From Flaveria trinervia (taxonomy: Eukaryota; Streptophyta; Magnoliopsida; Asterales; Asteraceae): DNA of 64,000 nt. The notes under the pieces are model-generated. The model searched no databases, had not been told where the DNA came from, and worked only from the letters and a program-made list of their open reading frames with translations. This document shows, one piece after another, positions 22,940-34,684 of the stretch. The stretch spans positions 65,365,635 through 65,429,634 of the forward strand of contig CM046451.1 in assembly GCA_025506515.1 (NCBI GenBank), given 5' to 3'. Each line of letters starts with the position of its first letter. Position 1 is the stretch's first letter. The position numbers and the translations under genes were made by a program.

Positions 22940-24168
22940 ACTTTAAGAACATGAATAAACTTATTAATAAATCATTTGGTAACTAGAATGCAAAAGAAAG
23001 AGTTTACAAGTTATGATTATTGTGTTGCATGCTTGAAAGGGAAGCAACATAAGGTATCTCATAAGCCTAAGAAAAGAAACTCCATTACTACACCCCTAAA
23101 CTTGTTACATATGGATCTCTTTGGCCCCACCAGTGTAATGAGTCTAGGAAGGACCTCTTATTGTTTAGTGATAACATATGAATTTACCATATTCACTTGG
23201 GTCTTTTTCCTTAGATCTAAGGAAGAGACTCCTGAGATTCTGAAGAATTTCATCTTAAGAATTGAGAATCAATGTGATCACAAGGTCAAAACCATAGATG
23301 TGATGAGGGAACTAAATTCAAGAACCAAATCCTAGACACATTTTGTGATGAAAACGGTATTACAAGATAATACAGTGCTCTAAGGACTCCTTAGCAAAAT
23401 GGTGTTGCTGAGAGGAGAAACAAAACACTGATTGAAGCTACAAGAACCACACTGTCTAATTCTATACTGCCTATCACCTTCTGGGCAGAGGCAGTCAACA
23501 CTGCTTGCTATGTGCAAAACAGAGTTTTAGTGGTTAAGACCCATGGCAAGACTCCTTATGAACTTCGGCACAAGAGGAAACCCTTCATTGGTTTTCTTAG
23601 GTCATTTGGATGTCCTTGCACTATCTTGAATACCAAAGATCAAATTGCCAAATTTGCTGAGAAAGTAGATGATGGACACTTTATTGGGTACTCTTCTCAA
23701 GCTAAGGCTTATAAAGTATACAATCTCAGTACTAGAATTGTTGAGGAGTCAGGCAATATGACTTTCAATGAACACACACCTTTTGTGGCTGGTTCTAGTC
23801 CTGGTTCGTTGATTGATCTTGATCTAGTTACCAACTGCTTTAACAAATCTTTTGAGAATGTTTCAGGATCTACAGATATCTTACCCACAGGTGATCCTCA
23901 CCTAAGATTTGAGCTTAGAAGACCTTCAAGCCATACATCTTCAGATCCAGTTGTAACTACTTCTGCAAATTAGGTTTCTATCAACAGCACAATGACAAAT
24001 TCAGATGATTCATCTAAGATGCCTCAAAATTCTAGTTCAGAGTCTCAAAAACAAGATAATGACTGTTGGACCCTGAAAAGATCATACATGCCAATTCAAT
24101 TAGTGAGTTGATGGTTGTTCTACTGAGGTTCCCACAAGTCCAAGAATTAATATGGATGAAGATCCTGT
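22940..24168 (+). pseudogene. Element C integrase
   Basis: Frame 22976-23335 reads CVACLKGKQHKVSHK, LLHMDLFGPTSVMS and WVFFLRSKEE. The usual VDDYS reads TYEFT, and the second acidic motif SDNGTEF is scrambled near 23300. QNGVAERRNKTLIEA follows near 23395. Frame 23512-23973 is the integrase tail (QNRVLVVKTHGKTPYEL, FGCPCTILNTKDQI, YSSQAKAYKVYN). The element is then cut near 24168 by D and picks up again at 45971. Confidence 0.85.
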
Positions 24169-24169
24169 T

Positions 24170-24798
24170 GATAGAAGAACCAAGTATCGCTAACCGCATT
24201 TGTTAATGCGGAAGTCATAAAACAAATGCTGACAAGTGTTTGTTCTTCTGCATTAACAAATGCGGATAGCTTAGAAAAGATGTGGACAAGACTTTGTTCA
24301 TCCACATTTGCCAATGCAGATGACCAGACAAACGCGCAGAAGTATTTGTTCATCCGCATTAACCAATGCAGATGACCGACATACTAATGCGAGAGATCAA
24401 GTAAAGAAATGTTGATCAAGTCAACTCATCCGCATTTGCCAATGCCGATGAACAATAAGAAATGTGGATTAAGACTTAGACTATTCTGATGTATAGGTCA
24501 GGGGTAGTTTAGTAATTATGTAAAAAACATCTTGTCTGTGTATAAATAGAATAGAAAACCTCGTATATGAGGTGACAGTAGATAGACACTCAGAATATTT
24601 AGTATTCTCTAGGTGCATTATTACTGTTCTTGCTAAAACCTAGCATTTATATTAATCACCTTTATTAATACATACAAAGCATTTATGACTATTTCTTCTT
24701 CATTGAATGTTTCTTGATTGTATGATTCCACCATTCAATCACTAACTCAATCATTGTATGAGATCCTAAGTGAGAATCTCAATCTCACTACCCAGTCA
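24170..24798 (+). repeat. Element D 5' LTR (left end uncertain)
   Basis: Ends CCCAGTCA at 24798, one base before the primer site. Contains at least five units of CCGCATT(T)..AATGCGG, each able to pair with itself or its neighbour (24188-24440). TATAAATAG is at about 24541. The left terminus lies between 24166 and 24182. Confidence 0.85.
24538..24548 (+). promoter_or_regulatory. D LTR TATA box
   Basis: GTATAAATAGA downstream of the palindrome cluster; the 3' LTR has CTATAAATAGA at about 45713. Likely core promoter. Confidence 0.65.
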
Positions 24799-24800
24799 AT

Positions 24801-24818
24801 TGGTATCAGAGCTTTGGC
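24801..24818 (+). other. D primer binding site
   Basis: TGGTATCAGAGCTTTGGC, with the 12-base initiator-Met core intact, two bases after the LTR end. Confidence 0.92.
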
Positions 24819-25147
24819 TCCCGGTTCTTTTTCAGATCTACCCAAGACTTGAATAGAACTTGATTGATCTGGTGATTGAGTTGCTAATAGATTATTCCAT
24901 CATCTTTACTCAGTAAACAACAAAAAATAAAATGACCTGTGTCAACAAGTTCTCACCTTCAAGAACTATACACAAAACCTATAGAGTCATACAAAGAACA
25001 CTAATATAACAAAAGCTACCAGAGAAAGCAAGAATCTTTAAGAGATCTGATTTAATAAGCATTTGTTGAACGATTTGGACTATTCGGACTAATTAATCTT
25101 AAAATTTACCTAATCTATATTTATACAAGTTAAAACACCTTGTTAAA

Positions 25148-26425
25148 ATGGATTCACATAGTTTTTCAGAACTTGGTCATACTCCAAAACCACCAATGCT
25201 TAAACATAAATTTGAGTTTAAGCAGTGGAAAATCAGATTCAGAAATTACATCATAGGTGTAGATCCTGACTTTTGGATCTCAATATGCAAGGGGCCACAC
25301 ATCTCAATCACTATGTCTACAGATGAAGTTGCCATCTACAAGATAGCAAGAATACCCATTGAAGATCTGACTCTTGATGATGAAGATTACAAGAAAATCA
25401 AGATTGTTCTCAAAGCTTACTCCATCCTCACTCAAGCACTTAAGATGGATGTACTAAAAAGAGTAGAGAACTATGGTACTGCTAAAGCAGTATGAGATGC
25501 ACTGCGAATTATATGTGAGGGAAGCAGTGAAGTTGCAGAAATTAACAAGGATAAGCTTGTTAATCAATACGGAACATTTCATCACTCCAAGGGGGAGCCC
25601 ATATCCAAACAACTATACAGATTTGTAAAGTTGGAAAATGACTTGGAAATCATGGGAGTCACTTACAAGGTTAAGGAATTAAACAAGATAACGCTGCACA
25701 GTCTTGCAGAAACCTAGAAACAAAATGTAAACATGTTAAAGAACACTCTTGGTCTTAAGAGTACAACTTTGGGTATAATGATAGCCAAGATAGAAGCATT
25801 GGAGTTATATGAAAGAAGTAGAAACTTAGGAGGACCCAAAGTGATTGTGGCATACAAATTTCCAATGGAATCTCATTCTGTGGAAAATGCGTTCATTACT
25901 GTGGATGATGATTTCTTCTCTTCAAGAGATCAACTAAATACATCAATGTTAATTGCAACTCCATCAACTAATCATCCATCAACATCATCCCAAGCATCAG
26001 GATTCAATGCTGCTCCTACAACCACTCCTGATGACCCAAGATCCGAAGATCAAAAGACAACTTACAATGCTTTTGTTGCAAGCTTTGAAGCATATTTAGG
26101 AGGAAGACTCACATCAGCACATCTAATCTAGGAAGACTTAGAAGAAATGGGTCCAGATGATGTAGAAGAAATGAATCTGCAATGGCAAATGGCCATGATT
26201 GCTATGAGAGCAAAGAAAATTTTCAGAAAAGGCAGAATGCTCAACCTTAATGAAAACACAATGCTTGGATATGGTAAATCCAAAGTGAGGTGCTTCAACT
26301 GTGGCATGGCTGGCCACTTCTCCATAGAATGCAATGCCCCCAAAAGAAACAACTTTCAAAGAAATTCACAAAGCCAGTCATCCTCACAGTCAAACTCAAG
26401 CTTTGACTCCAATAATCATCAATAG
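25148..26425 (+). pseudogene. Element D gag
   Basis: ATG at 25148, MDSHSFSELGHTPKPPMLKH, with PPML..FEFKQWKIRFRNYI being the usual plant copia gag N-terminus. It continues past stops at 25493 and 25716 through the capsid (SKQLYRFVKLENDLE) to a short acidic helix and the knuckle CFNCGMAGHFSIEC (26291-26332), then a Ser/Gln/Asn-rich tail. Only three or so stops interrupt the frame. Confidence 0.85.
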
Positions 26426-28330
26426 TAGTATCATCATCCACAACAACATCAATCATACAAAATCAACCTCAACTGACAAACCAAGCTCATGGAAGCAGCC
26501 AATCATCTGCAAATGCTCTTGTGATAAAGCAAGATGGAGTATGTGACTGGTGCTTGTATGCAAAGGAAATCAAGCCTTAATTTCAAAAGCATGCACTTAT
26601 GGCTCACATCAATGATGGTCCATCTCCAATGCCTACTAGGTAAAATCTAACCTTTGTAGTGAAAAATGTATTACTGAATGGCAAGGTTAAAGAGAGCATA
26701 ACCATAAACTGGAAGATAAAATAAAAGAGGAAAAGGTGAAGTTAGATATGCTAAAAAGAGAAATAAAAGGCTTTGAAATCAAAATAAAATCTCTCATCTC
26801 TAAAATTGAAAAACTGCATGGTGAAAAGTACACTCTTGCAGTGGAGAATGAGCAACTGACTGAAAAGTTAACTCAATCTAAAGCTGAACATAGACTTACT
26901 GAAGTGAAACTTGAAAAGTTTCAACTGTCTTCAGTCAAGCTGCAAGAGATGCTTGATTCTTAAAAGGATCCTAAGGACATGTCTGGGATTGGGTATAAAT
27001 CATGTCCTCCACCATATAATGACAACTATAGTGCCATGACTGAATCTGTTACACTCAGTGAGACAATTGAAACTAAAACTATGAAACCAAAATCTATAAT
27101 AAAACAAGTAACAAATCCTCAAACAAACCTGATATTTATGTTGAAACAAATAAGGAGAAAATCAGATTAGGTCATCAATCAAGATTAAAGAGTGTCTAGA
27201 AAAGATAGTGAGTGTCATTTAACCTACCAGCCCAATCAAGGTTATTGTTCTTTTGTGAAGTTCATACCAACCATTTCAAAAGGAAAGAAAAAGTTTGTGA
27301 AGTCAGTGAAACCATGTGCTGAAAGCAATTTTGAGAGTGAGAGCGAATCTCCAAATAATTCAAGCAAATCAGACAAGGTTTCACAAAAAAGAAACATAAA
27401 AGCACACCTATTTCAGAAATTAAAATTCAGTCTGATCCACAATCTTCAAAATCAGGACAAGGAGTAGGTTTTGATATAAGTAACAAAGAACATGTTGATA
27501 AGTTTGAGAAAGAGATAAAGAAAGGGTTGAGGAAACAAAAACAGGCTAAAACAGTTAACACTAGTAGTGTTGTGAAGCAAACTACAAATAAGGCTATTCT
27601 TGATTACTTCCCTAAGCAAAAGATTACTACGCCATTGAGAGTGGCTAAATCACCTAAACCCACAAAACCAAAATCTGATTCGAGAAACAAACAAATGTAC
27701 TGTGACATATGCAACATGTTTAATCACAATACAGAAGAGTGCTTTTTCAACCAGTACTGCTCTATCTGTGACATGAACATCATTCCACCAAAAACTACTA
27801 CTTTAACAAATATTGTCCAGTCTATGATGCAAACAATCACAATACATCTGATTGTTACTTCATTCAGATGGGATTGAGAATTCCCCAAAACAAGCCCATC
27901 TCAAAAACATCAGCTGTGAAACCACTGTCAGACCTCATTTTCACAACAATCAATCTAGGATATCTAGATCAACAAATGACAGGAGCAACTTGAAGGAATT
28001 GTGGAAGGGACAAAGAAAACATCACACAATGTAACCCAAAATTGACCTTCCCAAAGCAAAAGTAATTTTTGATGATGAAAAATAGGTTAAATTTGTACAA
28101 AGAAACAGAGACCAAAGGCTTGATCACTCATTTGACTCTTGAGTAGATGTTGATGAGATGACTCAATCCAGTTACTACCAAAAATCTCCCATGACAAATC
28201 CATCTAAATCACAATTTAGAAGGAAATACCAAGAGGTCACTATCATGAATAGGAACGGGAAACCCAACACCATCATGGCTTGGGTTCCTTATTCTAATTA
28301 GTTGTTTTTGCTTGAAAAGTCATCCATATA
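26426..28330 (+). pseudogene. Element D gag-protease linker with triplicated CCHC knuckle
   Basis: Contains a strong coiled coil (26736-26963; KSLISKIEKLHGEKYTLAVE), Ser/Lys-rich stretches, and a cluster of three knuckle-like units: CDICNMFNHNTEEC (27701-27742), a decayed CSICDMN unit from 27758, and CPVYDANNHNTSDC (27814-27855) in another frame. Units are spaced 57 and 56 bases. R2 has a single knuckle at the same relative place. It ends with TIMAWVPYSN just before the protease. Confidence 0.75.
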
Positions 28331-28339
28331 GGTCCAATA

Positions 28340-28459
28340 GCTCATGGCACGTGGACAGTGGATATTCCCATCATATGACTGGAGATCGTTCCGTCCTCAT
28401 AGCTTCAAGCATATACAAGGAAATAATATAGAACTTGGAGGAGATTCACGAGGTGAAAG
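28340..28459 (+). pseudogene. Element D protease, first part
   Basis: WHVDSGYSHHMTGDRS with D-S-G at 28354-28362. It shifts frame to read ELGGDSRGE and is then interrupted by R2 after GAAAG (28455-28459). The protease continues at 40617 with ITGEGFVTNGM in the same frame as GGDSRGE. Confidence 0.85.
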
Positions 28460-29360
28460 TGACAGGATCAGCGATCATAAGTTTGATGTATTAGGATTCA
28501 AAGCAGCAGAATACGAACAAGAATTAGACAAATTGTAGCAAGCAATCGATACTTGTATGCATTAAGAGCGCATACGGTTATAGGGAGAGAATATTTGTTT
28601 CTGATTTCAAGGAATGTTTATAGATATAGAATATTTCTAATCAAATCATTCAAAAACATTCATTCATTCATTACAATTACAATAGGTTGTCACTCCTTAT
28701 ATAGAGTGCAACAATCACTGCTGTTATCACGAAAAGTGACAACTGGCAGATCTAATACGAAAATAACTAACTCTTAACAAACTACTGAAATGTTCACAAC
28801 TACTGAGAACATATCAGAGTGTTAAGTATAGAATATAAAACTACTGAAACTACAACGACTGAAGAACAAGCTCTTCAGTCGTTTTACAAAACTACTGAAA
28901 CATAAAACTACTAAAACTAGAAATATAAAACTACTGATATCACAACTACTGAAGAAGTACACTTCAGCAGTTGTCACAAACTACTGACGCTTCAGTACTT
29001 GATCTTCAGACTTTGACCTTCAGGTGTTTCATCAGCTGATGACTTCAGTAGATATCATCAGCTGATGTCTTCAGTCTTTGTCTTCAGACTTTGTACATCA
29101 GTTGTTGATCTTCAGCACTTGTGAACTCTTCAGCTGTTTTACTTCAGTACTTTGGTCTTTCAGCTTCAGCACTTGTGTTCTTCAGCTGTTGTACTTCAGC
29201 ACTTTGGTTCTTCAGCTGTTAAGGTCTTCAGCACTTGATCTTTAGCTGTTGAAGTCTTCAGCACTTGTCAAACTACTGATGAGGCTTTCAGCAGTTGTTG
29301 TGATACCGTGTGGGACTTAGAGGTTTTCTGATCTTGGCTCATTGGTTCTTTTGGTCCAAC
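28460..29360 (-). repeat. R2 3' LTR (left), mosaic
   Basis: 901 bases from TGACAGGATC to GGTCCAAC. Up to about 28988 it matches the right LTR of R2; from about 29023 on it matches the R1 LTR at the positions where these differ, and lacks the 30-base tandem duplication of the right LTR. It lacks the CCA end and runs directly into A-derived sequence, as the R1 LTR does. Confidence 0.9.
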
Positions 29361-30230
29361 ATGGACATTGAGGACTCACCATCCTCACTTGCAACTATGC
29401 ATTCTCAGCAACCTCCTCTAGATCACATTGATGTGGACTACACAGACTCCTTCATACAGAGTCTGTTTGAGGATGCGATACCAAGAGCCATGTCACCTTC
29501 ATCATCCTTTAATCACATCATTTGATGGAGGTATGACAACAACTGGAAGGCTCTCATCATCATAAGAGTTCAAGGACAGCAAGAAGTTTTTAATTTTCAG
29601 ACCTTGAACTACTATGAAGGTCTGGATCTAGTCAACATGCCACTTGTCAACCCAAGCCAATCAAGACAAGCTAACAGAATGGCTAGAAGAATCCAAGATA
29701 GGATCATTGAAGAGTTCAGCCTAAGAAGGAGACTTAGGCAATCAGGCAATGTCATAGGTCAACTGGATGTTGAGGCAGACCCTAAGATTAGCTTCATAGG
29801 GGAAACTTTGGCTGAAGGCCCAGTGACAGAACCTGAGAGCCCTGTCTCATCATCTCCAACTGCGGCAGAGTTCCATATTCCTTCTGAGACACCTGCTGGT
29901 GAAGGTGCTTGTCAACCTCTCTCTGGCCTGAGCTCAGATGCTGCAATGAGCAATGAAGGCCAAAGCTCTCTCCACCCTGAGTCACGAAGTTTTGTGAGTG
30001 ACAAAGGGAAAAGAAAAATGACATCTGAGGAGATTGAGGAAGAGGAGAGAGAGAGGAAAAGGAGGCTAAGGGGAGAAGGTTCCTCTACTGAGTCTCCAAG
30101 AGTCATGGAGTCTGCAATCAGGGCTGCCCCCAGACCAGATACTCAGAATGATGAGTTAAGGGCAGTCAGGATTAACTATCTGTAGACTAGGAACTATGAC
30201 ATAGATATATCATTTCTCTCCCCTGGATGA
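29361..30230 (+). pseudogene. Captured fragment of element A env-like ORF inside R2
   Basis: Starts ATGGACATTGAGGACTC like 7946, and keeps a 193-codon frame (29604-30185; PLVNPSQSRQANRMARRIQD, then an acidic EEIEEEERERKRR tract). The match to 7946-8760 ends near 30230. It is antisense to R2 and occupies the place where R2 should have its 3' untranslated region and polypurine tract. Confidence 0.85.
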
Positions 30231-30257
30231 ATGAGACCCTGGGATCAGGCAAAATCC

Positions 30258-33056
30258 TCACTCTTTCCTTTTGATATTGAAAGGTATGCCTGAGAGTGTA
30301 AGTCTGAGGGCTTGATTCTTCATATTGATGATAGAAGATGTGGCTGCATAAGCTTTGTCAACTCTCTTCAGCAATTCCTCATCATGCTGTTTATGAAGCT
30401 CTTCTTCTTTTAGCTTCACTTTAACCATTTGTCTCTGGACTTCAGGAGTAATTGCTGAGGAGTGACTTGTGGCCTTAGGCAACTGAATCACAGCTGAGAG
30501 TGGCAGCCTATCTTCATCATCTTCTTCATCATCTTCTAGCCTCAATATCCTTCTCTTCTTCTTCAAGGGTATATCATCGGCTATGGGTTTTGAGGGTAAG
30601 GGAGTTGGTTTGGTGGGTTGTGTTTTGGGTGGTTTTGGTGTGGAAATGTTGACAGGCTGTTCTAGCATCCTTGAGGTGAGTGTGGCTTTTGATTGCTGGC
30701 TAGCTCAGTCCTACTCCCAGCACCCGCTTCATTCAAAGCTTCAATAACAAGCCCCTTAGTATATGCTTCAGACGAACAGATCTTGGTGGTGATTGCCAAG
30801 ATACTGTCCCTGGACCAAGCTTTGATTTCGATCATTGATCATCCAAGATATTTTACAATAAATCTAATCATGATTTCAAGCCTTTCTCTTTCTAACACTT
30901 CATAACTTGCCCATCTATTCTGGATTTCTTCAATCTCTAGTCGTCGAATCTCAGAGTCAAGTTTATTGGTGTCATGGCCTTGCCTAAACAGCTGATCAAT
31001 GATGTTGTCCATTGATCTGCTATGTTCGGCATCAGCCTCTTTTATCAGTAGCTCCAAGGCTTTATCTTCAGCAATGTGATCATCAGCACCTTTCTTTCGC
31101 TTGTAGGTGAGCAGTGGTTGCTGTTCTTTCTCCTCCTTTTGGGCTTGCTTCGCTTCCTTCTTTTCCTCGGATCTTTTCCTCTTCTTTTCTTTCACTGCAT
31201 TACTCTCCCCCTTTTTGGATGCATTGGAGGAAGGGTTTTGTATCGCAGAAAGAGTCTTTTGTACAACAACATCAATCAGGGGCTGTAAAGTGGAGGAAAG
31301 CCTCTCATCAATGGCTTTGGTCACAATATCAGTGATTATGGGTGTGATGAGAGGGAGGGAATTTTGGAGTACAGCACCTATTTGCTCAGGAGGGTTCTGT
31401 TCCTAAGAAGTAGGGCCTGAAGCAGAAGCAGGTGGTTGAGTTTGGAGTGGCTCAGTGTTTGGGGAACCTTCAAGTGAAGGTGCCATCTGTGGGTGGGTAG
31501 AGGCAGATGGTCTTTCTCCTTGGAGAGTTGATCAAGTAGGTTTTGCAGCCTACTGACTTTCTCTTCAAGGATTGTGTTCTGGGCAAGAACATCGTAGAAA
31601 AAGCCCAGGTCATCATCAGCCGAAGCTGAATCATCTGACCTCCTGCTTAGAGCAGGATTTACATGCACTGGGTGTAGACCAGTTGATGCATGTGCCCCTT
31701 GTGCTTGGTACTGGGGACTTCCAGCCTCAGGACAGTGTCCATCATCAGCTGTTGCCTCTAGTGAGGTCTTAGCAATATTACCAGCCTCATTCTGATCATG
31801 TGCTGAGTCAGAGGAGGTGGCAGCCTCACTAGATATTCTAAGCTCCTTGTCTACACCAGGAGATAGAAGTGGTAAACCCCTGTGCTGTGGGTTCTCAAGT
31901 GCACTGTGTTCCTCCCCCTCAATTGTAGAGGTATTCCCAGTAGTCAGTGGTTTCTGGGGAGGGGGTGAGGAGTGCAGTTGAGTCAGCACTTGTGCAACTA
32001 TTAAAGTTGGGCTGTGAGGGGCGGTTGTTTGGGGTGAAGGGATAGAAGCAGTGTGCACCTGGGAAGGTGGTGCTCTTCAATGGCAATCCCCTCAAGTGAC
32101 GAAGATCCCAGATATGTAGGTACCCCTTTTGTGAGCGGCTATGGCTGGAAGAGTCATTGTATCCACTAGGGGGTTTGGACTAGTGGATATATCCTGCGTT
32201 TGTGTTGCAGGGGCATCCTCAGGGGACTCAATTCCTGAGTAGCCGTTTTGGGTTTCTTTTTGGTGGGTTTGGTGGGGACTTTTGATTTGGAGGTGGTGGC
32301 TGTGGGTTCCAGCTGCGTGGGTTTTCGCAGCTTGGTAGCCATTTTAAGTGTCTGGTCAGAGTTGTGCCGGAGTATACTTCCGGCAGAACAGCCGTAGCAG
32401 GGACTCCCAAGCCAACAAGTCCCTCAGCATTAAGCTGGTCTGTAATAATGGCCATTATGAACCGTGGATAAAGTATCCAACGGTTGGCAGTTAGTTTTTG
32501 AGCCATATCTTTGAGCTCTGAAAATATTATTCTGAAAAGTTTAGCAGTTGTTGCTCAAGGATAGAATACATACCTGCTGCCATTTCGTCGACATTTGATC
32601 CCAAGACGACGTCTTAGGGGCCAAACATACATTCACCATGTGAAAGATTAGGCGCTCAGCATGTTTAAAGTGTTTCTTCATGATAGTGGAGGCACTGAGA
32701 TCACCTTGATATCCATGTTGGGCAAAGGATAGATCTGTGGTGCCCTTCGGATATCCAGCAGGAGAACTAGCATCATTCAGATGAAGAATTTTGCGGATTA
32801 TTGCAGGAGTGATGACTACTTCTTTGTTGTTTATGACGGACTGGAGAGATGGTGTGTTGTTCTCCCCAGTGGTAATAGTAACGTTCATCCAAAATTGGTG
32901 CAGGGATTCGGCATGTAGTATGGGATTCAGAAGAAATGCAGTGTTGTATTGGGACTGAACCATAAGATCGATAGCAGTATCGAACTTAGTCCAGATGGGC
33001 GATTTAGTGAGGTAGGCAACACAGTTGTGTCGCGGTTTAATTTGCATAAACGCCAT
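30258..33056 (-). pseudogene. R2 env-like third ORF
   Basis: Five frames follow each other on the minus strand (33056-32541, 32506-32228, 32058-31378, 31324-30839, 30668-30258). The start is MAFMQIKPRHNCVAYLTKSP, close to 33056. The N-terminal part (IWTKFDTAIDLM, TPAIIRKILHLND) resembles the plant-transposon/env-like proteins found after pol in Sireviruses. A Pro/Lys-rich centre, a Ser/His-rich part and two Glu/Lys-rich helical parts (KKRKRSEEKKEAKQAQKEEK) follow. No convincing signal peptide or membrane helix is visible. Same strand as pol, 0.8 kb downstream. Confidence 0.7.
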
Positions 33057-33830
33057 GGAGAAGAGGGAAGTTTTGGAGAGGAACGTTAGGTTTGAAGAAG
33101 ATGAAGCATTGAGAGCTTAGGTTAGGGATATCTATAGGGTACGGGTAAGAAACGACTGAAGGATGTGGTGTTAGTCATCAGTAGTTTTAAACGACCGTTG
33201 ACATGGTATTATCCTTTCAGACGTTGAAACAGCTGAAGTCGTGGTGTTAGGCATCAGTAGTTTAGAAAACTACTGAAGACCGTGGTTTTGACTTCAGATG
33301 ATTGAAACAACTGAGGACTTGGTGTTTGTTATCAGTAGTTATGACACTACTGAAGACAGTGGTTTTGTCATCAGCTGTTGTAAACAACTGAAGACTTAGT
33401 ATTAGTCATCAGTAGTTATAAACTACTGAAGACAGTGGTTTTGCTTCAGTTGTTTAGAATGAAACAGCAGTTGTACAAACGACTGAAGAGAAAGTTCTCT
33501 TCAGCTGTTTTCGTCAATTCTTAGCTTTTCAGCTGTTTCATACTATCCTCAACACAATCATCAGTCTTTTTGGCTGATTTCAGTTGTTTCATAGGACATC
33601 AGTACTTATCTGTTTTTACTGATTGCAGTAGTTGTAACTGCATCAGTAGTTGTAACTACATCAGTAGTTTAGAACAGATGAAGTACTTCAGTACTTGTGA
33701 GACATTTAGCTTTCAGTAGTTATAAAAACTACTGAGGGTAAAAGAGCTCATCAGTACTTATATGTGACATTGGTACTAATGATCATCAGTACTTATTACT
33801 AAGATCATCAGTAGTTGTCACTTATTCTAG
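33057..33830. repeat. R2 pol-env spacer, TCAGTAGTT/AACTACTGA cluster
   Basis: Nearly identical to bases 1-650 of the window. Dense TCAGTAGTT, AACTACTGA, CAGCTGTT and CAACTGAAG units from about 33146. No coding sequence. Confidence 0.85.
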
Positions 33831-33859
33831 CTGCAGCATACCAAGCCTTAACACCAGGT

Positions 33860-34684
33860 TTTGGAAAGTTGAACTATCCAAAGGCTTAGTAAAAATGTCT
33901 GCAAGCTCATCAGCACTAGGCACAAACTTAGGATCAATCAGACCTTTTTCAAAACAATCCCTTATAAAATGATGTCTGATCTCTATATGTTTGGTCCTAG
34001 AGTGCTGGACTGGATTTTTGACAATGCAAAGAGTTGAAGACTATCCATTAACAATGGAGTCTTAGTCTCTGTAATGCCATAATCCAAAAGTTGGTTTTGA
34101 AGCCAGAGTACCTGAGATGTACAACTTGCAGCCGCAATGTACTCTGCTTCAGCAGTTGATGTAGCAACTGAGGTCTGTTTCTTGCTCTGCCAAGAAATCA
34201 AGCAGTTCCCTAGGCATTGACATCCACCAGACGTTGATTTCCTGGTCAACTTACACCCTGCATAGTCACTGTCAGAAAAAGCAACTAATTTACCATAATG
34301 TCCAGTAGAATACCATAAACCTAGAGATGGAGTGCCTTGCAGATATCTAAAGATCCTCTTGACTGCAACCAGATGAGACTCTTTAGGTGCAGCCTGAAAT
34401 CTTGCACAAACACATGTAGCAAACATAATATCTGGTTTAGAAGCTGTTAAATACATCAAGGACCCAATCATACATCTGTAAAGTGTTTCATCAACCACTT
34501 TACCTTTCTGATCTGTATCCAGTTGTGTGGTGCTGCACATGGGAGTAGAACAAGGCTTACAGTTTTGTAAATCAAACTTTTGCAAAAGATCTTTTGTATA
34601 TTTGGACTGATGAATGAAAATTCCATCAGCCTTTTGTTTGATTTGCAACCCCAGAAAGAATTGTAACTCTCCCATGGCACTCAT
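33860..34684 (-). pseudogene. R2 RNase H
   Basis: Frame 34684-33983 holds MGELQFFLGLQIKQKADG, SKPDIMFATCVCARFQ, SDSDYAGCKLTRKSTSGG and STAEAEYIAAASC. A one-base loss near 34037 (in MDSLQLF) takes the last 60 residues out of frame; they can be followed to about 33860. Otherwise as in R1. Confidence 0.88.

Noticed and set aside
28460..30230. Template switching during reverse transcription as the source of the A piece in R2
   Set aside because: That would give both R2 LTRs the same U3. The left and right U3 differ, so a change after insertion is favoured, though an older event plus later conversion is not excluded.
31076..31406. Overlapping plus-strand ORFs rich in Leu, Phe and Ser
   Set aside because: They are antisense shadows of the Lys/Glu-rich coil of the R2 env-like ORF.
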